A stretch of DNA of 64,000 bases from Hyphomicrobiales bacterium (GCA_026400435.1 JAPLOZ010000103.1:56894-120893); one strand, 5' to 3'. Positions 18,109 through 26,106 are shown, numbered from the stretch's first letter. A program made the numbers and translations. Notes: generated from the letters alone by a model not told the origin.

Positions 18109-18678
18109 TCAGTCGTCGAACGGCTCGTTTTGCCAGGTCACGGTTGCGAAATGCAGCGTCTTGCCGTCCTTGAGGTTGGAGACGAGCTTGGCCATGAAAT
18201 CGGTCATCACCGGCCACTTGTAGAAGACGCGCAGCATATTCTTCGACAATGACGGACCTGGAGAGACGGCGAAGTCGGTCGTGTCGAGATCCCGGTCCGT
18301 CGTAAGCTTGATCCGCACCTTGGCCGCGTCGGCGAATGTAGCGAATTGCCGCAGGTCGACTTCCAGGCCAGGGCAGTCGCTGGCGACAATGATCTTGAGC
18401 TGGTCGCAGATCAGCGTCTTGAGCGCGGCCTTGTCGAGGGTCGCCGGACGCAGCTGTCCGGTCCTGATCTGGCGGGCGACATCGTCGGTGATGTTGGCCA
18501 TCACCTGCTGGCCTGCAAACGAGATGCAGCTTTCAAGAATTGCAAAGACCAGCATGGCGAACGGAAGCGCCAGCATGGTGAATTCGATCGACGTGCTGCC
18601 CTCGCGGTTGCGCAGGAACAGCCGCGAGAACCCCACCCTGCGGCGGTTCGTGGTATTTGATTCCGATGGAATGCTCAT
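18109..18678 (-). CDS. TadE-like minor pilin
   Basis: The 189-residue protein begins with an Arg-rich cytoplasmic stretch, then RNREGSTSIEFTMLALPFAMLVFAILES, a TadE-type prepilin helix with Glu at +5 of the predicted cleavage after Gly. The C-terminal domain has two cysteines (LICDQL, ASDCPG) that could form a disulfide. ATG 18678 has a GAGG ribosome site. An exact CtrA-type motif (18770-18785) lies 92 bases upstream. It probably helps initiate or anchor the Flp pilus. Confidence 0.82.
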   Translation of the reverse strand: MSIPSESNTTNRRRVGFSRLFLRNREGSTSIEFTMLALPFAMLVFAILESCISFAGQQVMANITDDVARQIRTGQLRPATLDKAALKTLICDQLKIIVASDCPGLEVDLRQFATFADAAKVRIKLTTDRDLDTTDFAVSPGPSLSKNMLRVFYKWPVMTDFMAKLVSNLKDGKTLHFATVTWQNEPFDD

Positions 18679-18769
18679 TTCGGCCTCAATGTCCCAATCG
18701 TTGTCGAGGACCATAAGGCATTCCGGTTGAAGTCGCGTTTTGACGAAGTGCGCAATTTGCACGCGGCTG

Positions 18770-18785
18770 TTAAGCCTCGATTAAC
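18770..18785 (-). promoter_or_regulatory. CtrA-type binding motif, exact TTAA-N7-TTAAC
   Basis: The plus strand reads TTAA, seven bases (GCCTCGA), then TTAAC: an exact match to the alphaproteobacterial CtrA consensus. It lies between the TadE-like gene (start 18678) and the convergently placed end of the gene at 18820, so it should serve the TadE/TadG pair. CtrA controls pilus genes in Caulobacter; the role here is inferred. Confidence 0.6.
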
Positions 18786-18819
18786 AGTTGCGCGCCGGCT
18801 CCGGCCCGCTGGGTGCGAA

Positions 18820-19230
18820 TTACTGGCTGCTCATGTCGGATTCGGACTGACGCTCGGCGTCCGTCTTGTACGAGCTTTCACAATAGGGCGTGCACGAAAG
18901 GGTCTGCACCGAGGCGCGCCTGTAGATGCGCACTGTCGACGCGGTCGAGCGTGTTACGGTGACCTGCTCGTCGATGATAGGCGCGCCTGCCTCATCGAGC
19001 ACCACCAGGTTGGTGACGCCGAACCCCTTGCCGGTAAGCACCACGGTCGACGAATCCTGGACCGATGCGTCGGCGATGTCCGGATTGCCGATCACGATGG
19101 TGTCGGCGATGCGGGAGAGCTTCAGGATCTTGGCCTGGTTCATGGTGATCTCGATGCCCTGGTCGGCGACCGCGGCCGAGGCGGAGATCGCGAGAAGCAC
19201 GATGCCGATAGACAGACCAAGCTTCGCCAT
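18820..19230 (-). CDS. Stand-alone CpaC/secretin N-terminal domain protein
   Basis: The 136-residue exported protein has a signal peptide (MAKLGLSIGIVLLAISASAAVA) and a single domain, residues about 25-95, that parallels the N-terminal domain of CpaC at 22518: compare IADTIVIGNPDIADASV and GVTNLVVLDEAGAPI with CpaC's YDILVANPAVADAV and GQTNIFVFGPNGEQI. It lacks the secretin barrel. Family annotation is usually 'pilus assembly protein N-terminal domain'. The tail has two cysteines (SCTPYCES). It probably sits in the periplasm near the secretin. ATG 19230 follows GGAGAG. Confidence 0.82.
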   Translation of the reverse strand: MAKLGLSIGIVLLAISASAAVADQGIEITMNQAKILKLSRIADTIVIGNPDIADASVQDSSTVVLTGKGFGVTNLVVLDEAGAPIIDEQVTVTRSTASTVRIYRRASVQTLSCTPYCESSYKTDAERQSESDMSSQ

Positions 19231-19275
19231 GTGGCTCTCCAAGCGTTTCACTTGAACGGAAGATTAAGGATATTG

Positions 19276-19291
19276 GTGAACCAAGCGTTAA
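19276..19291 (-). promoter_or_regulatory. CtrA-like motif (one mismatch)
   Basis: On the minus strand the sequence reads TTAA, seven bases, TTCAC, one mismatch from TTAA-N7-TTAAC. It ends 46 bases upstream of the start codon of the secretin-N-domain gene. Confidence 0.4.
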
Positions 19292-19332
19292 GCGCCGCCA
19301 AACTCCCGCAAACGAGCCAAGCTCGAGGTTGT

Positions 19333-19361
19333 CGGCCGGCCGCAAACACACCTTATATATA
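19333..19361 (+). repeat. 29-base direct repeat, copy A, upstream of flp copy 1
   Basis: A 29-base sequence (CGGCCGGCCGCAAACACACC followed by TTATATATA) is repeated without mismatch at 20437-20465, upstream of pilin copy 3. Distances to the pilin ATG are similar (238 and 250 bases). It contains the palindrome CGGCCGGCCG and an AT-rich tail, and probably marks the left end of the duplicated pilin promoter block. Confidence 0.85.
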
Positions 19362-19570
19362 TGTACGCGATATATTGGGCGGGTCGGGTCTCCACCCGGC
19401 TCCTTCCTTGGTCAATTCTTAACCACGACGCAATCGCAGGGCGGAAAGGATTGGGTAACGGTGTTTCTTAATCCGGTTGCAACGGCTTGTTCGTACAGTC
19501 CTCCCATCCGATCAACCAGTCACAGAAGTTGACGGAAGTGCTGTAACACGTGGTTTTTAGGAGCTTTCAC

Positions 19571-19741
19571 ATGTCCAAGATGTTTGCACGTTTCGTGAAG
19601 GACGAATCCGGCGCGACCGCCATCGAGTATGGTCTGATCGCGGCGCTTATCGCCCTTGCCATCATCATCGGTGCCGGCGCTGTCGGTAACTCGATCGGTG
19701 CGAAGTTCAACACGGTCGCCACCAAGGTGAACGCCGCGTAA
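19571..19741 (+). CDS. flp: Flp/Fap-type pilin, copy 1
   Basis: The 56-residue prepilin begins MSKMFARFVKDESG, followed by ATAIEYGLIAALIALAII, the type IVb (Flp) signature with Glu at +5 and Tyr at +6 after the cleaved glycine. CpaA (21004) should process it; the hydrophobic helix forms the fibre core. AGGAGC lies 6 bases upstream of ATG 19571. A terminator follows. Nearly identical to copy 3 (differs at two residues). Confidence 0.96.
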   Translation: MSKMFARFVKDESGATAIEYGLIAALIALAIIIGAGAVGNSIGAKFNTVATKVNAA

Positions 19742-19773
19742 TTCGGGTCGGGGTTTTCCCCGACGAGAATTCG

Positions 19774-19802
19774 AAAGGCCGCCCTTCGGGGCGGCCTTTT
19801 TG
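19774..19802 (+). terminator. Terminator after flp copy 1
   Basis: An 11-base-pair stem (19774-19784 with 19789-19799) with loop TTCG runs into a T-tract. A second GTCGGGG/CCCCGAC hairpin sits just before it at 19747-19764. The same stem follows the other two pilin genes. Confidence 0.92.
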
Positions 19803-20134
19803 TTTGTGCGGGCCCCCCATGCTCCCCTCGGCATATACTGACGGCGGCGGCGCTTTGTGGAGCCACCAGTCTCGCGGTTACATCCGTTCGCACAGAGTTT
19901 ACTTATGCAAATGACAAGTATACTCGCGAGATTCAACAAATTACACTGCCGGGGAAGACTGTATTGTCGATTTTATAATTTAGTATATACTTAAGAAGCA
20001 TGTATGGCCCGTGTATAAATAATTCATTAAGGCTGTTCCTTAATCCTATCGCAATAGCCTGCCCTTACGGTCGGCCAGGTCGATCAACCAGTTACAGAAG
20101 TTGACGGCATGCTGTGGTGGATAGGAGCTCTCAA
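19803..20134. other. Intergenic region between flp copies 1 and 2
   Basis: This 332-base stretch is AT-rich from about 19900 to 20040 and does not carry the 29-base repeat found before copies 1 and 3. It contains a TATAAT-like hexamer near 19973-19978 and the conserved TTAA-N9-TTAA element at 20027-20043. I see no gene. It is presumably the separate promoter region of pilin copy 2. Confidence 0.6.
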
Positions 20135-20305
20135 ATGTCCAAGATCGTTTCCCGCTTCGGGAAAGACAAGTCTGGCGCGACCGCCATCGAGTATGGTCTG
20201 ATCGCGGCGCTCATCGCCGTTGCCATCATCGTGGGTGCCCGCGGTGTCGGTAACTCGGTCGGCGCGAAGTTCAACACGGTCGCTACCAGGGTGAACGCGG
20301 CATAA
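20135..20305 (+). CDS. flp: Flp/Fap-type pilin, copy 2 (divergent)
   Basis: The 56-residue prepilin begins MSKIVSRFGKDKSG, then ATAIEYGLIAALIAVAIIVG, keeping the cleavage site and Glu/Tyr signature. It differs from copies 1 and 3 in the leader and helix (ARGVGNSVG in place of AGAVGNSIG), introducing an arginine in the helix region. AGGAGCT precedes ATG 20135. It has its own terminator and a different upstream region, so it may be regulated separately or be a minor variant. Confidence 0.94.
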   Translation: MSKIVSRFGKDKSGATAIEYGLIAALIAVAIIVGARGVGNSVGAKFNTVATRVNAA

Positions 20306-20330
20306 TTCGGGTCAGCCGTCGAAATTCCGG

Positions 20331-20356
20331 AAGGCCGCCCCTCGGGGCGGCCTTTT
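20331..20356 (+). terminator. Terminator after flp copy 2
   Basis: A 10-base-pair stem (20331-20340 with 20345-20354) with loop CTCG ends in TTTT. Confidence 0.88.
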
Positions 20357-20436
20357 GGTTTCGGGCAGACCTGCAGCACCGTTCACCCGGGATTAACAGC
20401 GCCGGGTCATGCCGACGAAGCCGATGTCGCGGTTGC

Positions 20437-20465
20437 CGGCCGGCCGCAAACACACCTTATATATA
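20437..20465 (+). repeat. 29-base direct repeat, copy B, upstream of flp copy 3
   Basis: Identical over 29 bases to 19333-19361. Beyond it the two upstream blocks stay recognisably similar (CTTCCTTGG, AATTCTTAACCA, GGAAAGGATTGGGTAA), so the duplication covers the promoter region as well as the pilin gene. Confidence 0.85.
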
Positions 20466-20686
20466 CGCGAAATAAATACGCGAAATATACTGCGCGGGCC
20501 GGTAGGGCCGCGGTTCCCTTCCTTGGCGAATTCTTAACCAGGGTTAAACTTCCCGGCCGGAAAGGATTGGGTAAGGCTGTTTATTAAGCCGATTGCAATG
20601 GCTTGGCCGTACCGTCCGTCCATCCGATCAACCAGTCTAAGAAGTTGACGGAAGTGCTGTAACACGTGGTGTTTAGGAGCTTTCAC

Positions 20687-20857
20687 ATGTCCAAGATGTT
20701 TGCACGTTTCGTGAAGGACGAATCCGGCGCGACCGCCATTGAGTATGGTCTGATCGCGGCGCTTATCGCCCTTGCCATTATCATCGGCGCCGGCGCTGTC
20801 GGCAACTCGATCGGCGCGAAGTTCAACACGATCGCTACCAAGTTGAACGCCGCTTAA
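20687..20857 (+). CDS. flp: Flp/Fap-type pilin, copy 3
   Basis: The 56-residue prepilin is the same as copy 1 except near the C-terminus (FNTIATKLNAA in place of FNTVATKVNAA). The leader MSKMFARFVKDESG, the cleavage site and the ribosome site (AGGAGC, 6 bases) are the same. It is followed by the same hairpin terminator and then by cpaA. With copies 1 and 2 it gives three pilin genes in 1.3 kb. Confidence 0.96.
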   Translation: MSKMFARFVKDESGATAIEYGLIAALIALAIIIGAGAVGNSIGAKFNTIATKLNAA

Positions 20858-20890
20858 CTCGGGCCGGGGTTCTCCCCGACGAGAATTCGG

Positions 20891-20916
20891 AAGGCCGCCC
20901 CTCGGGGCGGCCTTTT
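20891..20916 (+). terminator. Terminator after flp copy 3
   Basis: A 10-base-pair stem (20891-20900 with 20905-20914) with loop CTCG is followed by a short T-run. It separates the abundant pilin transcript from cpaA. Confidence 0.88.
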
Positions 20917-21003
20917 CGTTTGCAGCAATTGCTTGCCCCTCCTTCACCAGGGATTAACGGCGCCTCTGTAGGTTGGCGCTCTGTTGCCGGACAGAGGCGG
21001 TCG

Positions 21004-21525
21004 ATGCTTGAAGCGCTGATTTTTGTCGTTTTCCCGTTCTGCATGGTCTTCGCGGCGTTGTCTGACACGCTCTCCATGACGATCGCCAACCGTGTGCCCC
21101 TGCTTCTCCTTGCGGTGTTTGCGGTCGTGGCTCCGATGACCGGAATGGACTGGGCTGCATACGGCTGGCACTTCGCGGCGGGCGCGCTCGTCCTGGTCGT
21201 GACATTCGGTCTCTTTGCGCTGGGTGGCATGGGAGGAGGCGACGCCAAGCTGCTCGCCGCGACGGCCCTGTGGATGGGATTTGGCCTGCATCTCGTCGAG
21301 TACCTCGTCGCCTCGACCTTCCTGGGCGGCGCCCTTACCATCGCGATCGTCTATTATCGCGGCTCGGTGCTTGCCGTCTTCACCAGCGGCAATCTGTTTC
21401 TGCGCAATTTCGCGGACGGCAAGAAGGGCGTGCCCTATGGCATCGCTCTCGGCATCGGCGGCCTGATTGCGTTCCCCGGCTCACCGCTCGCCGTATGGGC
21501 GCTCCAGCGCATAGCTGCACAATAA
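21004..21525 (+). CDS. cpaA: Prepilin peptidase CpaA (A24 family)
   Basis: The 173-residue integral membrane aspartic protease cleaves the leader from Flp prepilins. The two catalytic aspartates are in FAALSDTLSMTIANR and in the GxGD motif GMGGGDAKLLAA. Several hydrophobic helices surround them. ATG 21004 follows AGAGG. It is the short Tad-type peptidase without the methylase domain of PilD. It heads the cpaABCDEF-tadBC series, though a 180-base gap and a CtrA-like motif separate it from cpaB. Confidence 0.92.
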   Translation: MLEALIFVVFPFCMVFAALSDTLSMTIANRVPLLLLAVFAVVAPMTGMDWAAYGWHFAAGALVLVVTFGLFALGGMGGGDAKLLAATALWMGFGLHLVEYLVASTFLGGALTIAIVYYRGSVLAVFTSGNLFLRNFADGKKGVPYGIALGIGGLIAFPGSPLAVWALQRIAAQ

Positions 21526-21630
21526 AAGTCGTGACACAGCGGCTGCCTCCAGCGGCGCCGCGAGCGCCCGATGCCTTGCGCCCGCTGCTTTTGCATAAAC
21601 TTTAAATTAATCACGATCGTAAGGAATGCA

Positions 21631-21646
21631 TTAACCGTAATTTGAC
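21631..21646 (+). promoter_or_regulatory. CtrA-like motif upstream of cpaB (one mismatch)
   Basis: The sequence reads TTAA, seven bases (CCGTAAT), TTGAC, one mismatch from TTAA-N7-TTAAC, 60 bases before the cpaB start. The stretch 21598-21646 is AT-rich and is the likely promoter of cpaBCDEF-tadBC. Confidence 0.42.
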
Positions 21647-21705
21647 GATTGGCCCTGCATTGTCCCCGTAGCTTGATGGGTTTGCCCGGGTACGAGGTTG
21701 GACAA

Positions 21706-22521
21706 ATGGCAGCATCCCGATTGATCATTCTGGGGGTAGCGGTCGCCGCTGCTGGCGGTGCCGGCTATGTTGCGAAGAACATGATGGCCCCCCCGCCTCC
21801 GGAGGTCGTCGTCGAGCAGGGTCCTCAGGCCCCGGCCATCGATCTCACCGACGTTCTCGTGCTCAGCAGCGACGTGGCGATGGGCGGTTCGGTCGGCGAC
21901 CAGATCGAATGGCAGTCATGGCCGGCCGGTGGCGTCAACTCGAATTTCATCACCAAGGACAGCGAACCGGACGCGCTGGAGACCTACAAGAGCTCGGTCG
22001 CTCGCGTATCGATGTATGCCGGCGAACCGATGCGCAAGTCGAAACTGGTAGGCGAGGGCGTCAGCTTCATGTCGTCCATCCTGCCTGCTGGTCGCCGCGC
22101 GGTGGCGACGCAGATCGCGGCCGACACCTCGGCGGGCGGTTTCATTCTTCCTAACGACTATGTCGACGTGATCATGACACGCCGCAACGAGGCAGCCGCC
22201 TCGACCGGCGGCTTCGTCACTGAAACCATCCTCAAGAACATCCGGGTGCTGGCCATCGACCAGGCCATCCAGGAGGACGAGGAAGGCCGCCGCGTCAAGG
22301 TCGGCCAGACGGCGACGCTGGAACTCACGCCGCAGCAGGCGGAGATAATCACGGTCGCGCAGCAGATGGCAGATCGCCTGACGCTGTCGCTGCGCGCGCT
22401 GGTCGATACGCAAGAGAAGGTTACCGACGAGGCCGATTATCTCGTCACCGGCAACGGCAAGCGGGGCACGATCAGACTGATCAAATCCGGCGAAGTTTCC
22501 GAAGTGGGGGCAAGGAAATGA
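21706..22521 (+). CDS. cpaB: Flp pilus assembly protein CpaB
   Basis: The 271-residue protein has one N-terminal membrane helix (RLIILGVAVAAAGGAGYVA) and a periplasmic SAF domain beginning near VLVLSSDVAMGGSVGDQIEWQ. The RcpC/CpaB C-terminal region (FILPNDYVDVIMTRRNE, then VGQTATLELTPQQAEIITVA) follows. It is thought to connect the inner-membrane motor with the secretin. It shares 4 bases (ATGA) with cpaC. The start ATG 21706 is the first giving the membrane helix directly. Confidence 0.94.
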   Translation: MAASRLIILGVAVAAAGGAGYVAKNMMAPPPPEVVVEQGPQAPAIDLTDVLVLSSDVAMGGSVGDQIEWQSWPAGGVNSNFITKDSEPDALETYKSSVARVSMYAGEPMRKSKLVGEGVSFMSSILPAGRRAVATQIAADTSAGGFILPNDYVDVIMTRRNEAAASTGGFVTETILKNIRVLAIDQAIQEDEEGRRVKVGQTATLELTPQQAEIITVAQQMADRLTLSLRALVDTQEKVTDEADYLVTGNGKRGTIRLIKSGEVSEVGARK

Positions 22522-24080
22522 TTTCAGGCGCAGCTTTGCCGGCGATCAGCGGCAGACGGTCGACCGCGATTTTCGCTGTGGCGATGTCCATGCTCCTGGC
22601 GAGCGTCGGCATGCCTGGACAGCAGGCTTTTTCCGGAGGTCAGCTGGTAGGTGGCGCCGACGTGGCGTCAACTGCGGCCGCCCAGACCGTGAAGCTCGGC
22701 CTTAACAAGTCGGTCGTCATAGACCTGCCCGCCGACGCATACGATATCCTGGTGGCAAACCCGGCCGTGGCCGACGCGGTGACCCGCACGGCGCGCCGCA
22801 TCTATCTCTTCGGCAAATCGGTCGGCCAGACGAACATCTTCGTCTTCGGTCCCAATGGCGAGCAGATCGTCAGCCTGGACCTCTCGGTCGAACGCGACAC
22901 GGCCGGCGTGGAGGAATACATCAAGCGGTTCATTCCGACGTCCGAAGTCAAGGTTGAGCTGATCAACGACAACGTCGTCCTGACTGGAACGGTGGACACT
23001 CCGCTCGATGCGGCCCGGGCAGCGCAGATCGCCAACATGCTGGTGCGCGGCGGTGAAGCGACCACCGGCCAGTACTCGCAGACGGCGGCGGCGAGCAGCG
23101 ACGGCGGCGGCGTCGACATCGACAATCCTGACTCCACGCGTCAGGTCAGCGGCATCGTCAACCTCATCCAGATCATCGGCGAAGACCAGGTGATGCTGAA
23201 GGTGACGGTTGCCGAAGTCAGCCGCAACGTCATGAAGCAGCTTGGCGTCAATCTGATCACCGACGGTTCTTCGAACGGCATCAGCTGGGGCGCGATCAGC
23301 GAGAGCCTGCCCGGCCTCGGCAAGCCGATTGCCGCATCCCAGGCTTCCATCGGCACGGCTGCCATCGACGCCTATTTCAACGCCATGGAACAGGCCGGCG
23401 TCATGAAGACGCTAGCCGAGCCGACGCTTACTGCCGTGTCCGGTCAGCAGGCGACCTTCCGGGTGGGCGGCGAGTTCAACCTCGTGACCAACCAGTCGGT
23501 GGACGACAATGGCGGCATAACCTACGCGGTCGAAAAGCTCGAATACGGCATCGGCCTGGAATTCAAGCCGGTCGTCCTTTCGGCGGGCCGTATCAGCCTC
23601 AAGATCCGCACTTCGGTATCCGAGCCGACCGACGAAGGCTCCGTCGCGCTGTCAGGCGGCGGTCAGCGCGGCGCGACGTACCGCACGCCCGGCATGACCG
23701 CCCTTTCGATCCGCAAGCGACTTGCCGACACGACCGTCGAACTGCCTTCCGGCGGGTCGATGATGATTGCCGGCCTGGTTCGCGACGACGTCAGACAGGC
23801 GATCAACGGACTTCCCGGCCTTTCCAAGCTTCCAGTGCTTGGAACGCTGTTCCGCAGCCGCGATTTCGTACGCAACGAAACCGAACTCGTGATCATCGTC
23901 ACGCCCTACATCGCCCGGCCGACGGCGCGCAACCAACTGGCCAAGCCGGACGACAACTTCAATGCCGCAAGCGACGGCGCAGCCATGTTCCTCGGCCGCG
24001 TAAACCGCGTGTACGGCACCATGCAAACCGATCTTCCCAACGGCCGCTACCACGGCGTTGTCGGCTACATCTACAAATAA
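22518..24080 (+). CDS. cpaC: Secretin CpaC, outer-membrane pilus channel
   Basis: The 520-residue protein has a signal-like N-terminus, an N-terminal domain (residues about 55-125, LNKSVVIDLPADAYDILVANP), a BON-type domain (TSEVKVELINDNVVLTGTV) and a C-terminal secretin domain with AGVMKTLAEPTLTAVSGQQATFRVGGE and GMTALSIRKRLADTTVELPSGG, then VLGTLFRSRDFVRNETELVIIV. It forms the gate through which the Flp fibre crosses the outer membrane. Its start overlaps the cpaB stop. Confidence 0.95.
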   Translation: MISGAALPAISGRRSTAIFAVAMSMLLASVGMPGQQAFSGGQLVGGADVASTAAAQTVKLGLNKSVVIDLPADAYDILVANPAVADAVTRTARRIYLFGKSVGQTNIFVFGPNGEQIVSLDLSVERDTAGVEEYIKRFIPTSEVKVELINDNVVLTGTVDTPLDAARAAQIANMLVRGGEATTGQYSQTAAASSDGGGVDIDNPDSTRQVSGIVNLIQIIGEDQVMLKVTVAEVSRNVMKQLGVNLITDGSSNGISWGAISESLPGLGKPIAASQASIGTAAIDAYFNAMEQAGVMKTLAEPTLTAVSGQQATFRVGGEFNLVTNQSVDDNGGITYAVEKLEYGIGLEFKPVVLSAGRISLKIRTSVSEPTDEGSVALSGGGQRGATYRTPGMTALSIRKRLADTTVELPSGGSMMIAGLVRDDVRQAINGLPGLSKLPVLGTLFRSRDFVRNETELVIIVTPYIARPTARNQLAKPDDNFNAASDGAAMFLGRVNRVYGTMQTDLPNGRYHGVVGYIYK

Positions 24081-24096
24081 ACGGGGTTCCTGGGCC

Positions 24097-24801
24097 ATGT
24101 CTTACGCATCATTCAAGACCGGAAGAGCCCCCGCGACGGGAGCGCGCATCGTCCTTGCGGCCGCCGCCGTCTCGCTTCTTGCCGGTTGCGCAGCCTTCCA
24201 GAAGCGGGACTCGATCACGGTCGGCGCGGTTCCGGACGATTATCGCACCAACCATCCGATCGTCATCGCCGAAAAGGAAGAGACGCTCGATCTCCCGGTT
24301 GGCTCTGGCGAACGCGGCGCCACCGCTTCGCAGCGCGCTTCGCTCGAGGGGTTCCTGGCCAACTATGACAAGACCGCTGCGCCGGCGCTCAACATCGTCG
24401 CGCCGTCTGGCTCCGCCAATTCGGCGGCAGCCGCCGACGCCGCGCACGACTTCGCGACAATCGCCAAACAGAACGGCGTCCCGGCAAGCCGCATCATGAT
24501 CGCCTCCTACCAGGCGTCAGCGCAGGAGATCGCCGCGCCGGTGCGGGTATCTTTCGTCGCGATGCGCGCGCAGACCGACAAATGCGGTCGCTGGCCGGCC
24601 GACATTCTGGAATCGAGTGAGAACAAGCACTACGCGGACTATGGCTGCTCATACCAGAACAACATCGCGGCCCAGATTGCCAATCCGTCCGATCTGCTCG
24701 GGCCACGCAAGCCATCGCCAATCGATGCCGCGAACCGCGAGAAGGTCATCACGGACTACCAGACTGGCGCAACCGATATCGAACAAAGCATTGACTATTG
24801 A
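24097..24801 (+). CDS. cpaD: Pilus assembly lipoprotein CpaD
   Basis: The 234-residue protein has a lipobox (AAVSLLAGC) near residue 30 and the CpaD pattern: DSITVGAVPDDYRTNHPIVI, then EKEETLDLPVG, and the C-terminal DKCGRWPADI and YADYGCSYQNNIAAQIANPSD with cysteines likely in a disulfide. It is thought to support the secretin at the outer membrane. ATG 24097 is 16 bases after cpaC; a short overlap start inside cpaC is less likely. Confidence 0.93.
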   Translation: MSYASFKTGRAPATGARIVLAAAAVSLLAGCAAFQKRDSITVGAVPDDYRTNHPIVIAEKEETLDLPVGSGERGATASQRASLEGFLANYDKTAAPALNIVAPSGSANSAAAADAAHDFATIAKQNGVPASRIMIASYQASAQEIAAPVRVSFVAMRAQTDKCGRWPADILESSENKHYADYGCSYQNNIAAQIANPSDLLGPRKPSPIDAANREKVITDYQTGATDIEQSIDY

Positions 24802-24825
24802 CGCAGGCGCAACGGGGCAACCGAT

Positions 24826-26106
24826 ATGACAAATCTGGCATATGACAGCCAGCTAGATGCTGAGGCGTCGACGCAAGAGATCGCAGCCATGCAGTCCCTG
24901 CGACCGGTGCCGCGCGTCTCCATCCAGGCCTTCTGCGAGACAGAGGGCGTGGCACAGCCGATCGAGCGCGCCGGCGAGGATCGCCGGATGGCCAAGACCC
25001 ATCTGAAGGTGCACATGGGCGGCATCGCAACTGCCCTCGAACTCTACAAGCAGGCGCCGACGCCGAACCTCATAATCCTGGAGTCGCGCAAGGAGCCGCG
25101 CGACATGCTGGCTTCGCTGCAGGATCTCGCCGAATACTGCGATCCGACCACCAAGGTGGTTGTTGTGGGCCACTACAACGACGTGGGCCTCTATCGCGAA
25201 CTGATCCGCTCGGGCATATCCGAGTATGTCGTGGTGCCGATCTCGATGGCCGATGTGGTCAGCGTCATCTCCACCATCTTCGTCGATCCGGACTCCGATC
25301 CGATCGGCCGCTCGGTCGCTTTCATCGGCGCCAAGGGTGGCGTCGGCTCTTCGACCATAGCGCACAATCTCGCATGGTCGATCTCCACGCTGTTCAAGTC
25401 CGATGTCGTCGTGGCAGACCTCGATCTCGCCTTCGGCACCGCCAACATAAACTTCGATCAGGATCCGGCGCAGGGAATAGCCGAAGCGGTATTTTCTCCT
25501 GAGCGCATCGACGAAGTCTATCTCGACCGCCTGCTGGCGCAATGTTCGGACCATCTGTCGCTGCTCGCCGCCCCCTCGACGCTCGAGCGCGTCTATGACT
25601 TCGACCAGGAGGCGTTCGCGCAGATCATCGACACCGCGCAGCGCAGTGCGCCTCTGGTGGTGCTCGACATGCCGCACGTCTGGACAGGCTGGTCCAAGGC
25701 GACGCTGATGAAGGCCGATGACGTCGTCATCACCGCGACGCCGGAACTCGCCAATCTGCGTAACACCAAGAACATCGTCGATATGCTGAAGCGGCTGCGG
25801 CCCAACGACCCGCCGCCCAAGCTGATCATCAACCAGACGGGCGTCCCAAAGCGCCCGGAGATAAAGTCCGACGATTTCGCGGAGCCGCTCGGGCTGTCGC
25901 CGATGGCGATCATCCCGTTTGAGCCGCAGCTTTTCGGCAACGCAGCCAACAACGGGCGCATGCTCGGCGAAATGGAAGCGGCGCACCCTGTCGTTGCGAC
26001 CATGAACGAGGTGGCTCACGTGCTTACTGGCCGCAAGGAGCTGAAAGTCAAGAAGAAGGCCGCCCTTGGCAGCCTCCTCGGCAAGCTCGGGCGGAAGAAG
26101 AAGTAA
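24826..26106 (+). CDS. cpaE: Pilus assembly/localisation ATPase CpaE (TadZ)
   Basis: The 426-residue protein has a receiver-like N-terminal domain (residues about 30-150) lacking an obvious phosphorylation signature, and a MinD/ParA-like ATPase domain with the deviant Walker loop FIGAKGGVGSSTIAHNLAW, DVVVADLDLAFGTANI and VVLDMPHVWTGW. In Caulobacter CpaE places the pilus machine at the pole. The C-terminus is lysine-rich (KVKKKAALGSLLGKLGRKKK). It follows cpaD by 24 bases. Confidence 0.94.
   Translation: MTNLAYDSQLDAEASTQEIAAMQSLRPVPRVSIQAFCETEGVAQPIERAGEDRRMAKTHLKVHMGGIATALELYKQAPTPNLIILESRKEPRDMLASLQDLAEYCDPTTKVVVVGHYNDVGLYRELIRSGISEYVVVPISMADVVSVISTIFVDPDSDPIGRSVAFIGAKGGVGSSTIAHNLAWSISTLFKSDVVVADLDLAFGTANINFDQDPAQGIAEAVFSPERIDEVYLDRLLAQCSDHLSLLAAPSTLERVYDFDQEAFAQIIDTAQRSAPLVVLDMPHVWTGWSKATLMKADDVVITATPELANLRNTKNIVDMLKRLRPNDPPPKLIINQTGVPKRPEIKSDDFAEPLGLSPMAIIPFEPQLFGNAANNGRMLGEMEAAHPVVATMNEVAHVLTGRKELKVKKKAALGSLLGKLGRKKK

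Noticed and set aside
20027..20043. CtrA site before pilin copy 2
   Set aside because: The spacing between TTAA halves is 9, not 7, so it does not fit the CtrA consensus; reported instead as a separate conserved element.
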